64,000 nucleotides of DNA from Isosphaera sp. (GCA_013822345.1 PNKH01000013.1:34441-98440); one strand, 5' to 3'; positions 32,958-44,513 are shown, numbered from the stretch's first letter. A program made the numbers and translations. The notes: generated by a model not told the origin, from the sequence alone.

Positions 32958-35792
32958 TCACTGGATCTCGACGTCGTCGCCCAGCCCGCCGTCGAGGACG
33001 TCGAGGCCGAGCCCGCCGACCAGCACGTCGTCGCCCTCGCCGCCGAGGAGCGTGTCGTTGCCGTCCCCGCCGACGAGCACGTCGTCCCCGGCCCCGCCGT
33101 CGGCGGTGAGCCGGATCGCCCCGGCCGCCAAGCCCGACGCCTCGACCACGTCGTCCCCGGCCAGGGCGTTGACCGTCAGCCGGTCGTTCGCCGCCTCCGC
33201 CCCGGTGACGTTCACCTGGGCGGCCAGCCCGAACACGCTCACCCCGGCCGCGTCGCCGACCACCACCGCCACGTCGTCCCCGCTCGTCCCGACGACGGTC
33301 ACCGCGTCCGCCTGGCCGTCGGCCGCCCCGAGGTTCAGGTTCACCTCGGTCACATCCGTCCCGGACAGGTCGTTCACCACGACGACGTCCGCCCCGCCCA
33401 GCGCGTTGAAGGTGATCGCCTCGGTGTCGTTCAGGTCCATCAGCACGCTCGCCACGTTCCGGAAGAACAGCACCCGCCCGCCGTTCGCCCGGACGTCGAT
33501 CACCTCGGCGACGTTCGCCCCGTTGAAGAGCATGGTGTCGAACCCGGCCTGGCCCTCGATCGTGTCGTTGTCATCGCCCGGGTTCCAGACGAAGGTGTCG
33601 TCCCCGGCCCCCATGAACGCCACGTCGTCCCCGTCCCCGCCGTTGATCAGGTCGTCGCCCTCGCCGCCGAGGAACACGTCGTTCCCGAGGCCGCCGTTCA
33701 TCGTCAGCCGCGGCCCGTCGGCCTCCAGCGAGGTGGCGTCGATCACGTCGTCCCCGCCCAGCCCGTTGAGCGTCAGCCGGTCGGACGCCGGGTCGTGCTG
33801 GAAGATGTTGACCCGGGCCTGCAGCCCGAACACGGTGACCCCGCCGGCGTCCCCGGCCGCGCCGAACACGTCCGCCCCGTTGGTCCCGTTGACGGTCACG
33901 CTGTCCACCGCCCCGTCCGGGCCGCCGTTCGGCCCGCGGAGGTCGAGGTTGACGGCCGTCACGTCGGTCCCGCTCAGGTCGCCGACCGTGACGTTGTCCG
34001 CCCCGCCGAGCGCCCGGAAGTCGATCACCTCCGTGTCGTTCAGGTCCATCACGACGTTCGCCACGTCGCGGGTGAAGATCGCCCGCCCGCCGTTGGCGAC
34101 GATGTTGATATTCTCGGCGGCGTTGCTGCCGAAGAAGAGCATGGTGTCGGTGCCGTCCTGGCCCTCGATCGTGTCGTTCCCGTCGCCCGGGTTCCACTGG
34201 AAGACGTCGTCCCCGGCCCCCATCAGGGCGAGGTCGTTGCCGTTGTCGCCGAAGACGAAGTCGTTCCCGGCCCCGCCGAGGAACACGTCGGCCCCCTGCG
34301 ACCCGAGGAGCGTGTCGTCGCCGTCCCCCCCGTCGACGGTGAGCTTGGTGACGCCGGCCGGGAGCGTGGTCGCGGTCACCCCGTCGTCCCCGCCGAGGGC
34401 GTTGACGACGAGCGCGTCGTTCGACCCCTCCGACCCGGTCACGTTCACCCGGGCCGCCAGCCCGATCACGGACACCGAACTGCCGGCGCCGACCACGTCG
34501 ATCACGTCGTCGCCGTTGGTCCCGTTGACGATCACCACGTCCGCCGCGGCGTCCCCGGCGGTCCCGCCGATCGTCCCGGACTGGTTGATGTTGACCTCGA
34601 CCAGGTCGGTCCCGCTCAGGTCGTTGACGGTGGTCGTGTCGGTCCCGCCGAGGGTGTTCAGGGTGATCGCCTCGACATCGTCCAGGTCCATCACGATGTT
34701 GCCGAGGTTCCGGGTGAACAGCACCCGCCCGCCGTTGGCCGTGGCGGCGAAGACCTCGCTCCCGGCCGAGCCGTTGAACAGCAGGGTGTCGGTGCCGTCC
34801 TGGCCCTCGACGACATCGCTCCCGTCGCCCGGGTCCCACTGGAACACGTCGTTCCCGGACCCCATGAGGGCGACATCGTTCCCCTGCTGGCCGTCGACGA
34901 AGTCGTCCCCGGCCCCGCCGATCAGCAAGTCGGCCCCGTTGCTCCCGAGGATGGTGTCGTTCCCGGCCCCGCCGTCCACGGTGATCCCGATCAGGGCGGC
35001 CAGGTTGCCGGTCGCCGAGAACCGGTCGTCCCCGCCGTTCATGTTGACGACGAGGTCCTCGGTGGTGCCGATGTCGATGCTGAATGGGGCCGGGTCGAGG
35101 CGGTCGAACCGGACGCGGGTGCCGTTGGCGGTGACGGTGAACACCTCCGCCCCGCCGCCGCCGTTCACCTCGACGGTGTCGGCCCCGGCCCCGCCCTCGT
35201 TCAGGTCGGTGTCGTCGCCCGGGTTCCAGACCATCCGGTCGTCGCCGCTCTCGCCGAACACCTGGTCGTCCGCGTCCCCGCCGGTGAGGGTGTCGTTCTC
35301 GGTCCCGCCGAACAGGAAGTCGGTGCCGCCGCGGCCGAGGAGGGTGTCGTTGCCGGCCTGGCCGAACAGCTGGTCGGCGCCGGACCCGCCGGTCAGGGTG
35401 TCGTTCCCGCTCCCGCCGAACAGGTTCGCCCGCGGGAGCGCCCCGTTCGCCTCGTCGAGGGTGACCACGTCGTTGCCGCCCTGGCCGAACACCTGGATCA
35501 GGCCCGTGTTGGCGACGGTCGGGGTGCCGCCGAGGACCGCGACGGCCCCGCCGTTGACGAGGAGCTGGCCGGCGGCGTTGCGGCTGATCACGATCGTGTT
35601 GTCGAGGTTGTCGCCGAACACGGTGAGGGTGCCGGCCGAGAACGAGGCGGTCACCGCGGGAGTGTCGCGGGCCTCCAGGGCGGACAGGGCGGGGGCGAAC
35701 CGCGGCGGTCGAACCGGCGTCCGGTTTGTGGTACGCTGAGACCCGCGGCGGTACCCGCGGAGCATGGCCAGGAACATCGCGCGCAACATCAT
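32958..35792 (-). CDS. Large RTX-like calcium-binding surface protein
   Basis: A 944-aa protein with the N-terminal planctomycete surface-protein motif (RPPRFAPALSALEARDTPAV). RTX-type nonapeptides follow (GGSGNDTLTGGSGADQLFG and GGAGDDF), which bind calcium in a parallel beta-roll. The rest consists of about four modules, each containing an RTX run, a WNPGD(D/G)…EGQ segment, a GGRVLFTRN-type strand and a block ending LGGxDxxTVNDLSGTD. The last 40 residues are again RTX repeats. Export is by an unknown route, as no classical signal peptide is clear. ATG 35792 or 35789 follow GGAGG. It diverges from the ECF sigma gene. Confidence 0.85.
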   Translation of the reverse strand: MMLRAMFLAMLRGYRRGSQRTTNRTPVRPPRFAPALSALEARDTPAVTASFSAGTLTVFGDNLDNTIVISRNAAGQLLVNGGAVAVLGGTPTVANTGLIQVFGQGGNDVVTLDEANGALPRANLFGGSGNDTLTGGSGADQLFGQAGNDTLLGRGGTDFLFGGTENDTLTGGDADDQVFGESGDDRMVWNPGDDTDLNEGGAGADTVEVNGGGGAEVFTVTANGTRVRFDRLDPAPFSIDIGTTEDLVVNMNGGDDRFSATGNLAALIGITVDGGAGNDTILGSNGADLLIGGAGDDFVDGQQGNDVALMGSGNDVFQWDPGDGSDVVEGQDGTDTLLFNGSAGSEVFAATANGGRVLFTRNLGNIVMDLDDVEAITLNTLGGTDTTTVNDLSGTDLVEVNINQSGTIGGTAGDAAADVVIVNGTNGDDVIDVVGAGSSVSVIGLAARVNVTGSEGSNDALVVNALGGDDGVTATTLPAGVTKLTVDGGDGDDTLLGSQGADVFLGGAGNDFVFGDNGNDLALMGAGDDVFQWNPGDGNDTIEGQDGTDTMLFFGSNAAENINIVANGGRAIFTRDVANVVMDLNDTEVIDFRALGGADNVTVGDLSGTDVTAVNLDLRGPNGGPDGAVDSVTVNGTNGADVFGAAGDAGGVTVFGLQARVNIFQHDPASDRLTLNGLGGDDVIDATSLEADGPRLTMNGGLGNDVFLGGEGDDLINGGDGDDVAFMGAGDDTFVWNPGDDNDTIEGQAGFDTMLFNGANVAEVIDVRANGGRVLFFRNVASVLMDLNDTEAITFNALGGADVVVVNDLSGTDVTEVNLNLGAADGQADAVTVVGTSGDDVAVVVGDAAGVSVFGLAAQVNVTGAEAANDRLTVNALAGDDVVEASGLAAGAIRLTADGGAGDDVLVGGDGNDTLLGGEGDDVLVGGLGLDVLDGGLGDDVEIQ

Positions 35793-35849
35793 CCGGCCTC
35801 CGGAGGGGTGGGGCGCGGCCGGGGGGCGAGACAGACGGCCGGGCACGCC

Positions 35850-35855
35850 GGGTAC
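35850..35855 (+). promoter_or_regulatory. Putative -10 element (GGGTACATC)
   Basis: GGGTACATCC lies 58 bases before the ECF sigma factor ATG, in the divergent region shared with the RTX-like gene. It is a weaker match to the recurring pattern, with no clear -35. Confidence 0.25.
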
Positions 35856-35912
35856 ATCCGGGTGCGGCCGGAACCCGGCCAAGAAATCGCGACCGCCGCT
35901 GGGGGTTCAGAG

Positions 35913-36494
35913 ATGACGCCGAACGACTCCGTGGCCGCGCTGATGACCCGGCTGCGGTCCGGCGAGGACGAGGCCGCGCGGGAGGTGTTCGCGCGGTTCG
36001 CGGGCCGCCTGGCCGGGCTGGCCCGGCGGCACCTGGACGGGCGGATGGCGGCGAAGGTGGACCCGGAGGACGTGGTCCAGTCGGCGTACAAGAGCTTCTT
36101 CCTGCGGCAGCGCGACGGCGGGTTCGAGGTCGGGTCGTGGGACGGGCTGTGGGGCCTGCTGACGGCGATCACCCTGCGGAAGTGCGCCGACCGGGCCGCG
36201 TACTACCGGGCGCGGAAGCGGGACGTGTCCCGGGAGATGGCCGGCGACGGCGGGCCGGTCGAGGTCGTGCTCGACCGGGAGCCGCGGCCGGACGAGGCGG
36301 CGGCGCTGGCCGAGACGGTGGAGGCGCTGTTCCGGTCGATCGGGGACGCGGACGAGCGGGCGATCCTGGAGCTGAGCCTGCAGGGGCACACGGCGGCCGA
36401 GATCAGCGGCCGGCTCGGGCGGGCGGAGCGGTCGGTGCGGCGGCTGCGGGAGCAGATCCGCAAGCGGCTGGAGCGGATGCAGGCCGAGGAGTGA
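35913..36494 (+). CDS. ECF-type RNA polymerase sigma factor
   Basis: A 193-aa extracytoplasmic-function sigma factor of the kind common in planctomycetes (PF07638-like). Region 2 contains LAGLARRHLDGRMAAKVDPE and VVQSAYKSFF (about 32-62), and region 4 is the helix-turn-helix LELSLQGHTAAEISGRLGRAERSVRRLREQIRKRL (150-186). No anti-sigma gene is adjacent; the convergent neighbour is a kinase-ATPase protein and the divergent one an RTX-like surface protein, which may be targets. ATG 35913 is used. Confidence 0.88.
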   Translation: MTPNDSVAALMTRLRSGEDEAAREVFARFAGRLAGLARRHLDGRMAAKVDPEDVVQSAYKSFFLRQRDGGFEVGSWDGLWGLLTAITLRKCADRAAYYRARKRDVSREMAGDGGPVEVVLDREPRPDEAAALAETVEALFRSIGDADERAILELSLQGHTAAEISGRLGRAERSVRRLREQIRKRLERMQAEE

Positions 36495-36510
36495 GTCGCG
36501 TCATTGGAAG

Positions 36511-36635
36511 TCCGGCCGGCCCCTGGACCGCGGCCGTCCCGGCCGCTGCCCGGAACGGCGCCCGGTGACCTCGGACGGTGACCGAGTTGCGTCGCTCCGG
36601 CGGCCGGGACGGCCGCGGTCCAGGGGCCGACCGGA
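36511..36635. repeat. Palindromic element family B, 35/36-bp arms
   Basis: Arms 36511-36546 and 36600-36635 pair with one mismatch around a 53-base loop. The core CGCGGCCGTCCCGGCCGC is shared with the copies at 11580-11702 and 27045-27106, but the flanks differ (CCCCTGGACC in place of TCCTGGAGC). It fills the gap between the convergent ECF sigma and kinase genes. Confidence 0.92.
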
Positions 36636-36639
36636 CCCC

Positions 36640-39600
36640 TTACGCGTCGGACGCGCCCGTGGTTTGGCAACCCCGCAGCAGTGCGAGGGCCTCGCCCATG
36701 TCCGGAGTGTCGCGCAGCCCGCCGGGCGGGTCGGTCGCGGCGGTCAGCACCGCCCGCGCCTCGTCCGGACGCCGGTCGCGGAGGAGCCGGCCGAGGGCCA
36801 CCGCCGCCCGCAACCTCAGCGCCCGCGCCCCCTGCCCCCGGGCGGCCGCGACCGCCGCCCGCAGCGCCACCTCCGCCCCGGCCGCGTGGCCGCGCGCCGC
36901 CAGCGCCTCCCCGCGGAGCCGCAGCGACTCCGGCTCGAACAGCCGCTCGCCCGCCGCCGCGGCCACCCGGTCGGATTCGTTCAGCGCGTCCAGCGCCCCG
37001 GCGGGGTCGCCGCGCCGCAGCCGGGCGTCGGCCAGCAGCCCGAGGTAGTACGCCAGGTACGTCCGGCTCCCGGTCGCCCGCCACGACTCGATCCCCTGCT
37101 CGATCACCGCCGTCCCCTCCGTCCCGTCCGCGGCCCCGGCCCACCCGAGCAGCACCGCCGCCCCGGCCTGCCAGAACGCCAGCCGGTGCTCGACCGCCAC
37201 CGCCAGCGCCGCCGACGCGCTCTCCCGCGCCGCGGCCGGGTCGCCGCGGAACTGGTGCAGCACCGCGGCGAAGTGGAGGGCCAGCGCGAGCGTCGCCGGC
37301 TGCGACCCGTCCCGCGCCGACCGGACCGCGTCGCGGCTCCGGGCCGCCGCCTCGTCCGGCTCCCCGAGCAGCCACAGCGCCACCGCCCCGAACGCCAGGC
37401 ACGCCACCCCCGGGTCCTGGCCGAACCGCAGGGCCAGCGGTCGGTGCCGCTCCGGGTCGTACAGCGCCGCGGCCGCCCGCACGTGCCGCGTGGTCGCGGC
37501 CGGGTCGCCGGAACAGAGCGCCACCACCGCCCCGGCCTGCCGGGCCTGCAGGACCAACCCCGAGTCGTCGGCCTGTTCCGCCAGCGCGAGGAGTTCGCCG
37601 GCCAGCAGGTGCGCCCGGCCGAGGTCGGAGCGGACCTTGTACACCAGCCACAGCCCCCACAGGATCGGGAACAGCGGGCCGACCGCCGGCCGCGCCTCCC
37701 ACAGCTCCCGGGCCCGCAGGTACGCGGCCTCCGCCGCCGGCGCCGCGAACCCGTCGGTCACCTGGAGGTGGAGGCCGAGCGTCATCCGCAGCCGGAACTC
37801 GACCGCCGCCCGGTCCGGGGCGTCCGGCTCACCGGACAGGAGCGCCAGCCCGCGGCGGGCCAGCGCGACCGCCTCCCGGTGGGCGAACACCCGGGCCGCG
37901 TTCTCCGCGGCGGCGTGGAACAGGTCGGCCGCCCGCCGGTACGCCCGGCCCGCCTCGTACAGCACCGCCAACTCCGCCGCCGCCTGCCCCGCCCGCCCGC
38001 CGTGCAGGGCGAGCAGCGCGTCCGCCAGCGCCGCGCTGACCGCCGCCCGGCGGGTCGGCGGCAGCCCGGCGTACAGCGCCTCCTGGTACAGGACGTGGAC
38101 GAACGCGTACCGCCGCGACTCCGTCCGGTCGGGGAACGTGTGCTCCTTCGCCAGCCGGACCAGTCCGTGCACCCGCTCGACCGCCGCCAGCCGCTCCTCC
38201 ACCTCGGCCGGGTCGGCGGCCAGCGCCCGGGCGACCGCCGCCGACTCGAACGCCGCCCCCTGCGCCGCCGCCGCCGCGAGCAGCCGCCGGTCCGCCGGGT
38301 CGAGCTGGTCGAGCTTCCGGTCGATCAGGCTGCGGACCGACGCCGGCATCTCCCCCACCGCGTCCGCGACCGGCCCGGCCAGCGCCCACCGCCCGTCCCC
38401 GGCCCGCGCCGCTACCACCCCGCGCGCCCCCAGGTACCCGACCAGGTCGGCGACGAACAGCGGGTTGCCGCCGGTCTTGGCGTGGACCGCGCCCGCGAAG
38501 TCGTCCGGGAAGGCGTGGCCGGGGAACGCGAGGTCGAGGTACCGGTCGACCTCGCCGCGCGGGAGCAGCCCGAGCGGCAGCTCGCGGCACGCCCCGCGCC
38601 CCTGGAGGTCGCGCTTCGCCGGCAGGAACGGGTGGCCGGCGAGCAGGAGCTCGTCCGGCCGGTACGCGACGACGAGCAGCAGCCGCAAGCCGGGTGAGTG
38701 CCGGCCGAGGTACGCGAGAAGGTCGGCGGTCGGCAGGTCGGCCCAGTGGAGGTCGTCCACGAACACGACCGCCGGGGTGCGGCGGGTCAACTCGGTGAGG
38801 AACGCCACCAACTCCCGCTTCATCCGCGTCTGCGACGGGCCGTTGGCGCCGGCCCCGCCGGCGGCCGGGGCGAGTTCGGCGGCCCACGTCGGGGCGAGGG
38901 TCCGGAGGTACCGGGCGGCGGCCGCGCCGGTCGGGCCGCGGACCAGGGCGTCGAGCGCTTCGAGAATCGGCAGGTACGCCTCGGCGTCGGCCAGCCGCTC
39001 GGAGCACCGGCCGCGGGCGACGTGGCACGGCGGCCCGTCGGCGGCCAAGTCGGCCAGGAACTCCTCGACCAGCGTCGTCTTCCCGATCCCCGGCTCCCCG
39101 ACCACGCACACCATCTCCCCGGACCCGGCGGCGGCCGCGTCGAACGCCGCCCGCAGGGCCGCCCGCTCCGCCGCCCGGCCGACGGTCCACCGCCGGGCCG
39201 CGGCCGGCAGCGCGGGCGCGACCGCCGACCCGACCCCGACGAGGCCGGACAGGGCGGCGTGCACCTCCGCGGCCGTCGGCCGGGCGGCCGGGTCCTTCTC
39301 GAGCATCCGCCCGACCAGCCCGTCCGCCGCGGGCGGCAGCCCGGGGGTCAGGCGGGACGGCGGGACGACGTCGGCGGAGGCGATCGCGTTGAGGGTGTCG
39401 AGCGGGCTGTCGGCGGCGAACGGGTGGCGGCCGGTGAGCATCTCGTACAGCACGACGCCGAGCGAGAACACGTCCGACGGCGGGCCGACGGGGAGGCTCC
39501 GGGCCTGCTCCGGCGACATGTACGGGACGGTCCCGACCAGGCCGGCGACGGACTCCCGGTCGCCCGCCCCGGGGAGGCGGCGGGCGAGCCCGAAGTCGAG

Positions 39601-40458
39601 CACCTTCAGGTACCCGTCGGCCCGGACCATCAGGTTCTCGGGCTTGACGTCCCGGTGGACGACGCCGGCGGCGTGGGCGACGGCCAGGGCCCGGGCCGCC
39701 TGGCCGATCAACCGGGCGACCTCGTCGACCGGCGGCCGCCCGGCGAGCACGTCCCGGAGGGTCCGCCCCTCGACGTACTCCATGACGATGAACGGCCGGC
39801 CGTCGTGCTCGCCGAGGTCGTGGACGGTGCAGATGTGGGGGTGGTTGAGGGCGGACGCGGTCCGGGCCTCGCGGCGGAACAGGGCGAGGCGGTCCGGGTC
39901 GCGGGCGTACTCCGGCGGGAGGAACTTCAGCGCGACGACCCGCCCGAGCCGGCCGTCCCGGGCCTTGTACACCACCCCCATCCCGCCGCCGCCGAGCCGG
40001 CCGAGCAGGTCGTACCCGGGGGCCGCCGGGGACAGCCACTCGGTGGCGGTCCCGTCGGGGTCCGCCGGCGTCACGGTGCTGAGCCGGACCTCGTGCGCCC
40101 GGAGCAGGTCGCGGTAGCGGGGGTAGCCGGCGGCGACCGCGTCGAACGTCAGGTCCGGCTCGGCGCGGCGGCGCAGCTCGTACTCGGCGGCGATCAGCCC
40201 GGCGGCCGCCTGGGTGTCGGCGGCTAGCCGGGGGTAGCGGTCGAGGTAGTCGGCGGCGCGGGCGGGGGTGCCGGCCTTGAGCCGGAACTCCAGGTCGATG
40301 TGGGCCAACTCGACGAGCAGCGCCGGCGTCGGGTCGGGGCCGAGGTGGTCGTCGAGGGCCGGCGGCCGGCCGCCGGCCCACCCCTGCTCGAACCGGCGGA
40401 TGCGGTCCTCGTGCCCCGGGTCGTGGGCGTCGCACGTGGTTCGGTCGGGGTCGCGCAC
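36640..40458 (-). CDS. Ser/Thr kinase fused to STAND-type ATPase and TPR-like repeats
   Basis: A 1272-aa signalling protein. Residues 1-140 are helical. The kinase domain, about 150-410, has [14 protein letters not shown] (153-166), Lys178 in [13 protein letters not shown] (268-275) and DFG (288-290). From about 425 a predicted ATPase follows, with Walker [10 protein letters not shown] (454-462), Walker [12 protein letters not shown] and R-x-L-x-PL-x2-L. The final 500 residues are helical repeats of the TPR type ([38 protein letters not shown]). The architecture resembles PknK-like regulators and kinase-fused adenylate-cyclase-type ATPases. GTG 40458 has GGAGGG 4 bases upstream. The C terminus converges on the ECF sigma gene across a palindrome. 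Confidence 0.88.
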   Translation of the reverse strand: MRDPDRTTCDAHDPGHEDRIRRFEQGWAGGRPPALDDHLGPDPTPALLVELAHIDLEFRLKAGTPARAADYLDRYPRLAADTQAAAGLIAAEYELRRRAEPDLTFDAVAAGYPRYRDLLRAHEVRLSTVTPADPDGTATEWLSPAAPGYDLLGRLGGGGMGVVYKARDGRLGRVVALKFLPPEYARDPDRLALFRREARTASALNHPHICTVHDLGEHDGRPFIVMEYVEGRTLRDVLAGRPPVDEVARLIGQAARALAVAHAAGVVHRDVKPENLMVRADGYLKVLDFGLARRLPGAGDRESVAGLVGTVPYMSPEQARSLPVGPPSDVFSLGVVLYEMLTGRHPFAADSPLDTLNAIASADVVPPSRLTPGLPPAADGLVGRMLEKDPAARPTAAEVHAALSGLVGVGSAVAPALPAAARRWTVGRAAERAALRAAFDAAAAGSGEMVCVVGEPGIGKTTLVEEFLADLAADGPPCHVARGRCSERLADAEAYLPILEALDALVRGPTGAAAARYLRTLAPTWAAELAPAAGGAGANGPSQTRMKRELVAFLTELTRRTPAVVFVDDLHWADLPTADLLAYLGRHSPGLRLLLVVAYRPDELLLAGHPFLPAKRDLQGRGACRELPLGLLPRGEVDRYLDLAFPGHAFPDDFAGAVHAKTGGNPLFVADLVGYLGARGVVAARAGDGRWALAGPVADAVGEMPASVRSLIDRKLDQLDPADRRLLAAAAAQGAAFESAAVARALAADPAEVEERLAAVERVHGLVRLAKEHTFPDRTESRRYAFVHVLYQEALYAGLPPTRRAAVSAALADALLALHGGRAGQAAAELAVLYEAGRAYRRAADLFHAAAENAARVFAHREAVALARRGLALLSGEPDAPDRAAVEFRLRMTLGLHLQVTDGFAAPAAEAAYLRARELWEARPAVGPLFPILWGLWLVYKVRSDLGRAHLLAGELLALAEQADDSGLVLQARQAGAVVALCSGDPAATTRHVRAAAALYDPERHRPLALRFGQDPGVACLAFGAVALWLLGEPDEAAARSRDAVRSARDGSQPATLALALHFAAVLHQFRGDPAAARESASAALAVAVEHRLAFWQAGAAVLLGWAGAADGTEGTAVIEQGIESWRATGSRTYLAYYLGLLADARLRRGDPAGALDALNESDRVAAAAGERLFEPESLRLRGEALAARGHAAGAEVALRAAVAAARGQGARALRLRAAVALGRLLRDRRPDEARAVLTAATDPPGGLRDTPDMGEALALLRGCQTTGASDA

Positions 40459-40567
40459 CGTCCCTCCCGGCGGCCGGGGACCGCCCCCGCGGGCTGGGGT
40501 TGGTGTATTCCGTCCGGCCCGGCCGGCACCTGCCCGGGGGCGGCTGCCCCGCCGGCCCCGCGCGCGG

Positions 40568-40573
40568 TATACT
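40568..40573 (+). promoter_or_regulatory. Putative -10 element (GGTATACT)
   Basis: TATACT preceded by GG lies 40 bases before the glpK ATG. The region 17 bases upstream is GC-rich and offers no -35. Confidence 0.45.
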
Positions 40574-40613
40574 CGGACGGTCGGCCCCGACCCACCCGGC
40601 CGCGGAGGCCCCC

Positions 40614-42107
<1,494 letters not shown>

Positions 42108-42124
42108 CGGCCCGGTGCGGCGGG

Positions 42125-42730
42125 TCACTTCCCGAGGGGCGGGGGCTTCCCGTCGTTGAGGAGGTTGTGTTCGATGGTCGAGTTGGTGCCGCTGTGGTGG
42201 TACCACTTGAGGTGCCAGGTCGCGGCGGGGTGCCCCTCCGCGGGGATGAGGTACACCTTGGTGTGGCCCGCGCTCCAGAGGTAGCACTCGGGGTTCGCGA
42301 GGTTGTAGGTCTTCCGCAGCCGGGTGCCGAAGCTGATCTTCAGCCGGGCGTCGTGGCCGTTGTTGACCATGTTCAGGTACATCCCGTCCAGCTCCGCGGG
42401 CCCGAGCCGCCGCGCCGGCCCGAACCGTGACTCGAGGGACGCGAGGGTGTCCTCCTTCTTGATCGCCTGGAACTCCTCCGCCGTGATCTCCCGGGCCGCG
42501 GGGGCGGTCGCCCCGCCGGGGCCGGCGGGGAAGGCGGCCCCGGCGGCGGGGCCGGTGCCGGCCGTCTCGCCCCTGCGGGACAGGACCACCGCGACGACGA
42601 CCGCGGCCACGAGCAGCACCCCGACGACCGCGAGCGAGACCCACACCCCGGCGCCCGGACCGCGCCGGCGGCGCGACTTCCGGCGCGGCCGCCGGCGGCG
42701 CGGGCGGTCGTCGTCCGACTCGTAAGACAT
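42125..42730 (-). CDS. Single-pass protein between glpK and glpD
   Basis: A 201-aa protein. The first 28 residues are extremely Arg-rich (RPRRRRPRRKSRRRR). One transmembrane helix follows (VWVSLAVVGVLLVAAVVVAVVL, about 29-50), then an Ala/Gly/Pro linker. A small C-terminal domain (residues about 80-200) begins ITAEEFQAIKKEDTLASLES, which resembles the BamE/SmpA-type opening, and ends ATWHLKWYHHSGTNSTIEHN. I do not recognise the family firmly. It faces glpD and runs against the glp genes; a possible -10 (TACTCT, 42770-42775) lies 40 bases upstream. Confidence 0.62.
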   Translation of the reverse strand: MSYESDDDRPRRRRPRRKSRRRRGPGAGVWVSLAVVGVLLVAAVVVAVVLSRRGETAGTGPAAGAAFPAGPGGATAPAAREITAEEFQAIKKEDTLASLESRFGPARRLGPAELDGMYLNMVNNGHDARLKISFGTRLRKTYNLANPECYLWSAGHTKVYLIPAEGHPAATWHLKWYHHSGTNSTIEHNLLNDGKPPPLGK

Positions 42731-42769
42731 GGAGAAAGCCCCCGGCGTCGCCCGTTGACGGATGTCAAG

Positions 42770-42775
42770 AGAGTA
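42770..42775 (-). promoter_or_regulatory. Putative -10 element (GGTACTCT), minus strand
   Basis: On the minus strand GGTACTCT lies 40 bases before the start of the Arg-rich membrane protein. It is a partial match to the window's recurring -10 pattern. Confidence 0.3.
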
Positions 42776-42853
42776 CCGGGCGCGGGTGCGGGGTGCAACA
42801 GGTCGCGGGTGGCCCGGGAAGCCGCGCGGGCGGTGGGACATGTCCCAGGTGCC

Positions 42854-42862
42854 TGCTATCGT
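42854..42862 (+). promoter_or_regulatory. Extended -10 promoter of glpD, near-leaderless
   Basis: TGCTATCGT has TG, one base, then TATCGT. Transcription would start at about 42868-42870, that is at the glpD ATG (42869) itself, and no Shine-Dalgarno is visible before that ATG. This points to a leaderless message. Confidence 0.4.
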
Positions 42863-42868
42863 GATCGG

Positions 42869-44380
42869 ATGAACCGCGCCGACATGCTCGCCCGGGCGGC
42901 CGACCGGAAGGAGCCGTGGGACCTCGTGGTGGTCGGCGGCGGGGCGACCGGGGCCGGGGTCGCGGTCGACGCCGCATCCCGCGGGTACGCGGTCCTCCTG
43001 GTCGACCGCGGCGACTTCGGGGCCGGCACGTCGAGCCGCAGCACCAAGCTCGTCCACGGCGGCGTCCGATACCTGCGACAGGGCCGGGTCGGGCTGGTGC
43101 TCGAAGCCCTCCGCGAGCGCGGCCGGCTCCGGCGGAACGCCCCGCACCTCGTCCGCGACCTCGCGTTCGTCCTCCCGTGCTACTCCCGCTGGGACAAGCT
43201 CGTCTACGGCGTCGGGCTGAAGGCGTACGACCTGCTGGCCGGGCGGTCCGGGTTCGGCCGGTCGGTCGGGGTGTCGACGGCCGAGGTGGTGCGGCGGGTG
43301 CCGACCGTCCGCACCGCCGGGCTGCGCGGCGGGGTCGTCTACCACGACGGCCAGTTCGACGACGCCCGGCTGCTGATCGACTTGGTGAAGACGGCGGCGG
43401 ACCTCGGGGCGGTGGTGCTGAACTACGCCCCGGCGGTCGGGCTGACCCGCGGCCCGGGCGGGGCGGTCGACGGCGTCATCGTCCGCGACGGCGAGTCCGG
43501 GGCGGAGTTCCGTGCCGCGGCGCGGGTGGTGGTGAACGCCGCCGGCCCGTTCTGCGACGCCGTCCGGCGGATGGCCGACCCGGCCGCGACCCCGCTCGTC
43601 GCCGCGAGCCAGGGGAGCCACGTCGTCCTCGACCGCCGGTTCCTCCCCGGCGACACCGCGCTGCTGGTGCCGAAGACGCCGGACGGCCGCGTCCTGTTCG
43701 CGATCCCGTGGCACGGGCACACCCTGGTCGGGACGACCGACGAGCCGATCCCGGCGGCCCCGGCCGAGCCGCGGCCGACCGCCGCGGAGGTCGACTTCAT
43801 CCTGGAAACGGCCGGGCGGTATCTGGCGGAGCCGCCGCGCCGGGCGGACGTGCTGAGCGCGTTCGCCGGGGTCCGGCCGCTGGTGAGGGCGGGCGGCGCG
43901 AACACCGCCGCGCTGTCCCGCGACCACACCATCCGCGTGGATGCTCCGGGCCTGGTGACGATCACCGGCGGGAAGTGGACGACGTACCGGAACATGGCCG
44001 AGGACGGCGTCGACCGGGCCGCCGAGTTGGCCGGCCTCCCGCGCCGGCCGTGCCGGACGCGGGACCTGCCGATCCACGGGTCTGTCGCGCCGGAGGTCCG
44101 GCGGCTGGCCGACGCCGACCCGGCGCTGGCGGAACGGTTACACCCGGCGCTACCGTACACGGCGGCGGAGGTGGTGCGGGCGGCGCGGGCGGAGATGGCC
44201 CGGACGGCTGAAGACGTACTGTCGCGGCGGACGCGGGCGCTGGTGCTGAACGCCCGGGCGGCGGTGGAAATGGCCCCGCGGGTCGCGCAGCTGCTGGCGC
44301 GGGAACTCGGGCGCGACGGCGGGTGGGCGGCCGGCCAGGTGCGGGCGTTCGGCGAACTGGCGAAGGGCTATCTCGTGTAG
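42869..44380 (+). CDS. glpD: Glycerol-3-phosphate dehydrogenase GlpD
   Basis: A 503-aa FAD enzyme that oxidises glycerol 3-phosphate to dihydroxyacetone phosphate and passes electrons to quinone at the membrane. The FAD site is DLVVVGGGATGAGVAVDAASRG (residues 18-39). Further family motifs are FGAGTSSRSTKLVHGGVRYL, VYHDGQFDDARLL, VVNAAGPFCDAVRRM, the phosphate-binding PWHGHTLVGTTDEPI and ITGGKWTTYRNMAEDGVD. It works after glpK in glycerol catabolism. ATG 42869 has no evident Shine-Dalgarno, and an extended -10 is so close that the mRNA may be leaderless. A hairpin terminator follows the stop. Confidence 0.95.
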   Translation: MNRADMLARAADRKEPWDLVVVGGGATGAGVAVDAASRGYAVLLVDRGDFGAGTSSRSTKLVHGGVRYLRQGRVGLVLEALRERGRLRRNAPHLVRDLAFVLPCYSRWDKLVYGVGLKAYDLLAGRSGFGRSVGVSTAEVVRRVPTVRTAGLRGGVVYHDGQFDDARLLIDLVKTAADLGAVVLNYAPAVGLTRGPGGAVDGVIVRDGESGAEFRAAARVVVNAAGPFCDAVRRMADPAATPLVAASQGSHVVLDRRFLPGDTALLVPKTPDGRVLFAIPWHGHTLVGTTDEPIPAAPAEPRPTAAEVDFILETAGRYLAEPPRRADVLSAFAGVRPLVRAGGANTAALSRDHTIRVDAPGLVTITGGKWTTYRNMAEDGVDRAAELAGLPRRPCRTRDLPIHGSVAPEVRRLADADPALAERLHPALPYTAAEVVRAARAEMARTAEDVLSRRTRALVLNARAAVEMAPRVAQLLARELGRDGGWAAGQVRAFGELAKGYLV

Positions 44381-44383
44381 GGC

Positions 44384-44419
44384 GGGCCGGACCGGGGCGA
44401 AGCCACCCGGGTCCGGCCC
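44384..44419 (+). terminator. Hairpin terminator after glpD
   Basis: The 13-14 base arms (44384-44396 with 44406-44419) pair with one bulge. The stem starts 3 bases after the glpD stop codon. There is no U tract. Confidence 0.6.
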
Positions 44420-44513
44420 ACCCCACGGGTTCATCACCGCCGTCGTCCCCAGGAACTCGGTCCCGGCCCACCCGGTAGCGCCGGGTCCGGCGCGGCCGCT
44501 CGGCCAAGTCGCG

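Noticed and set aside
33540..35450. Direct repeats in the RTX region as a possible CRISPR array or satellite
   Set aside because: The repeats are codon-level repeats of RTX motifs of varying length, without unique spacers of uniform size, and they lie within one long coding frame.
32805..36494. Very long plus-strand open frames opposite the RTX-like gene (up to about 1200 aa)
   Set aside because: They are antisense shadows of the GC-rich repeat gene: low-complexity Ser/Pro/Arg composition, no motifs, and the minus-strand reading has clear RTX repeats and a Shine-Dalgarno. Only the ECF sigma gene at 35913-36494 is kept.
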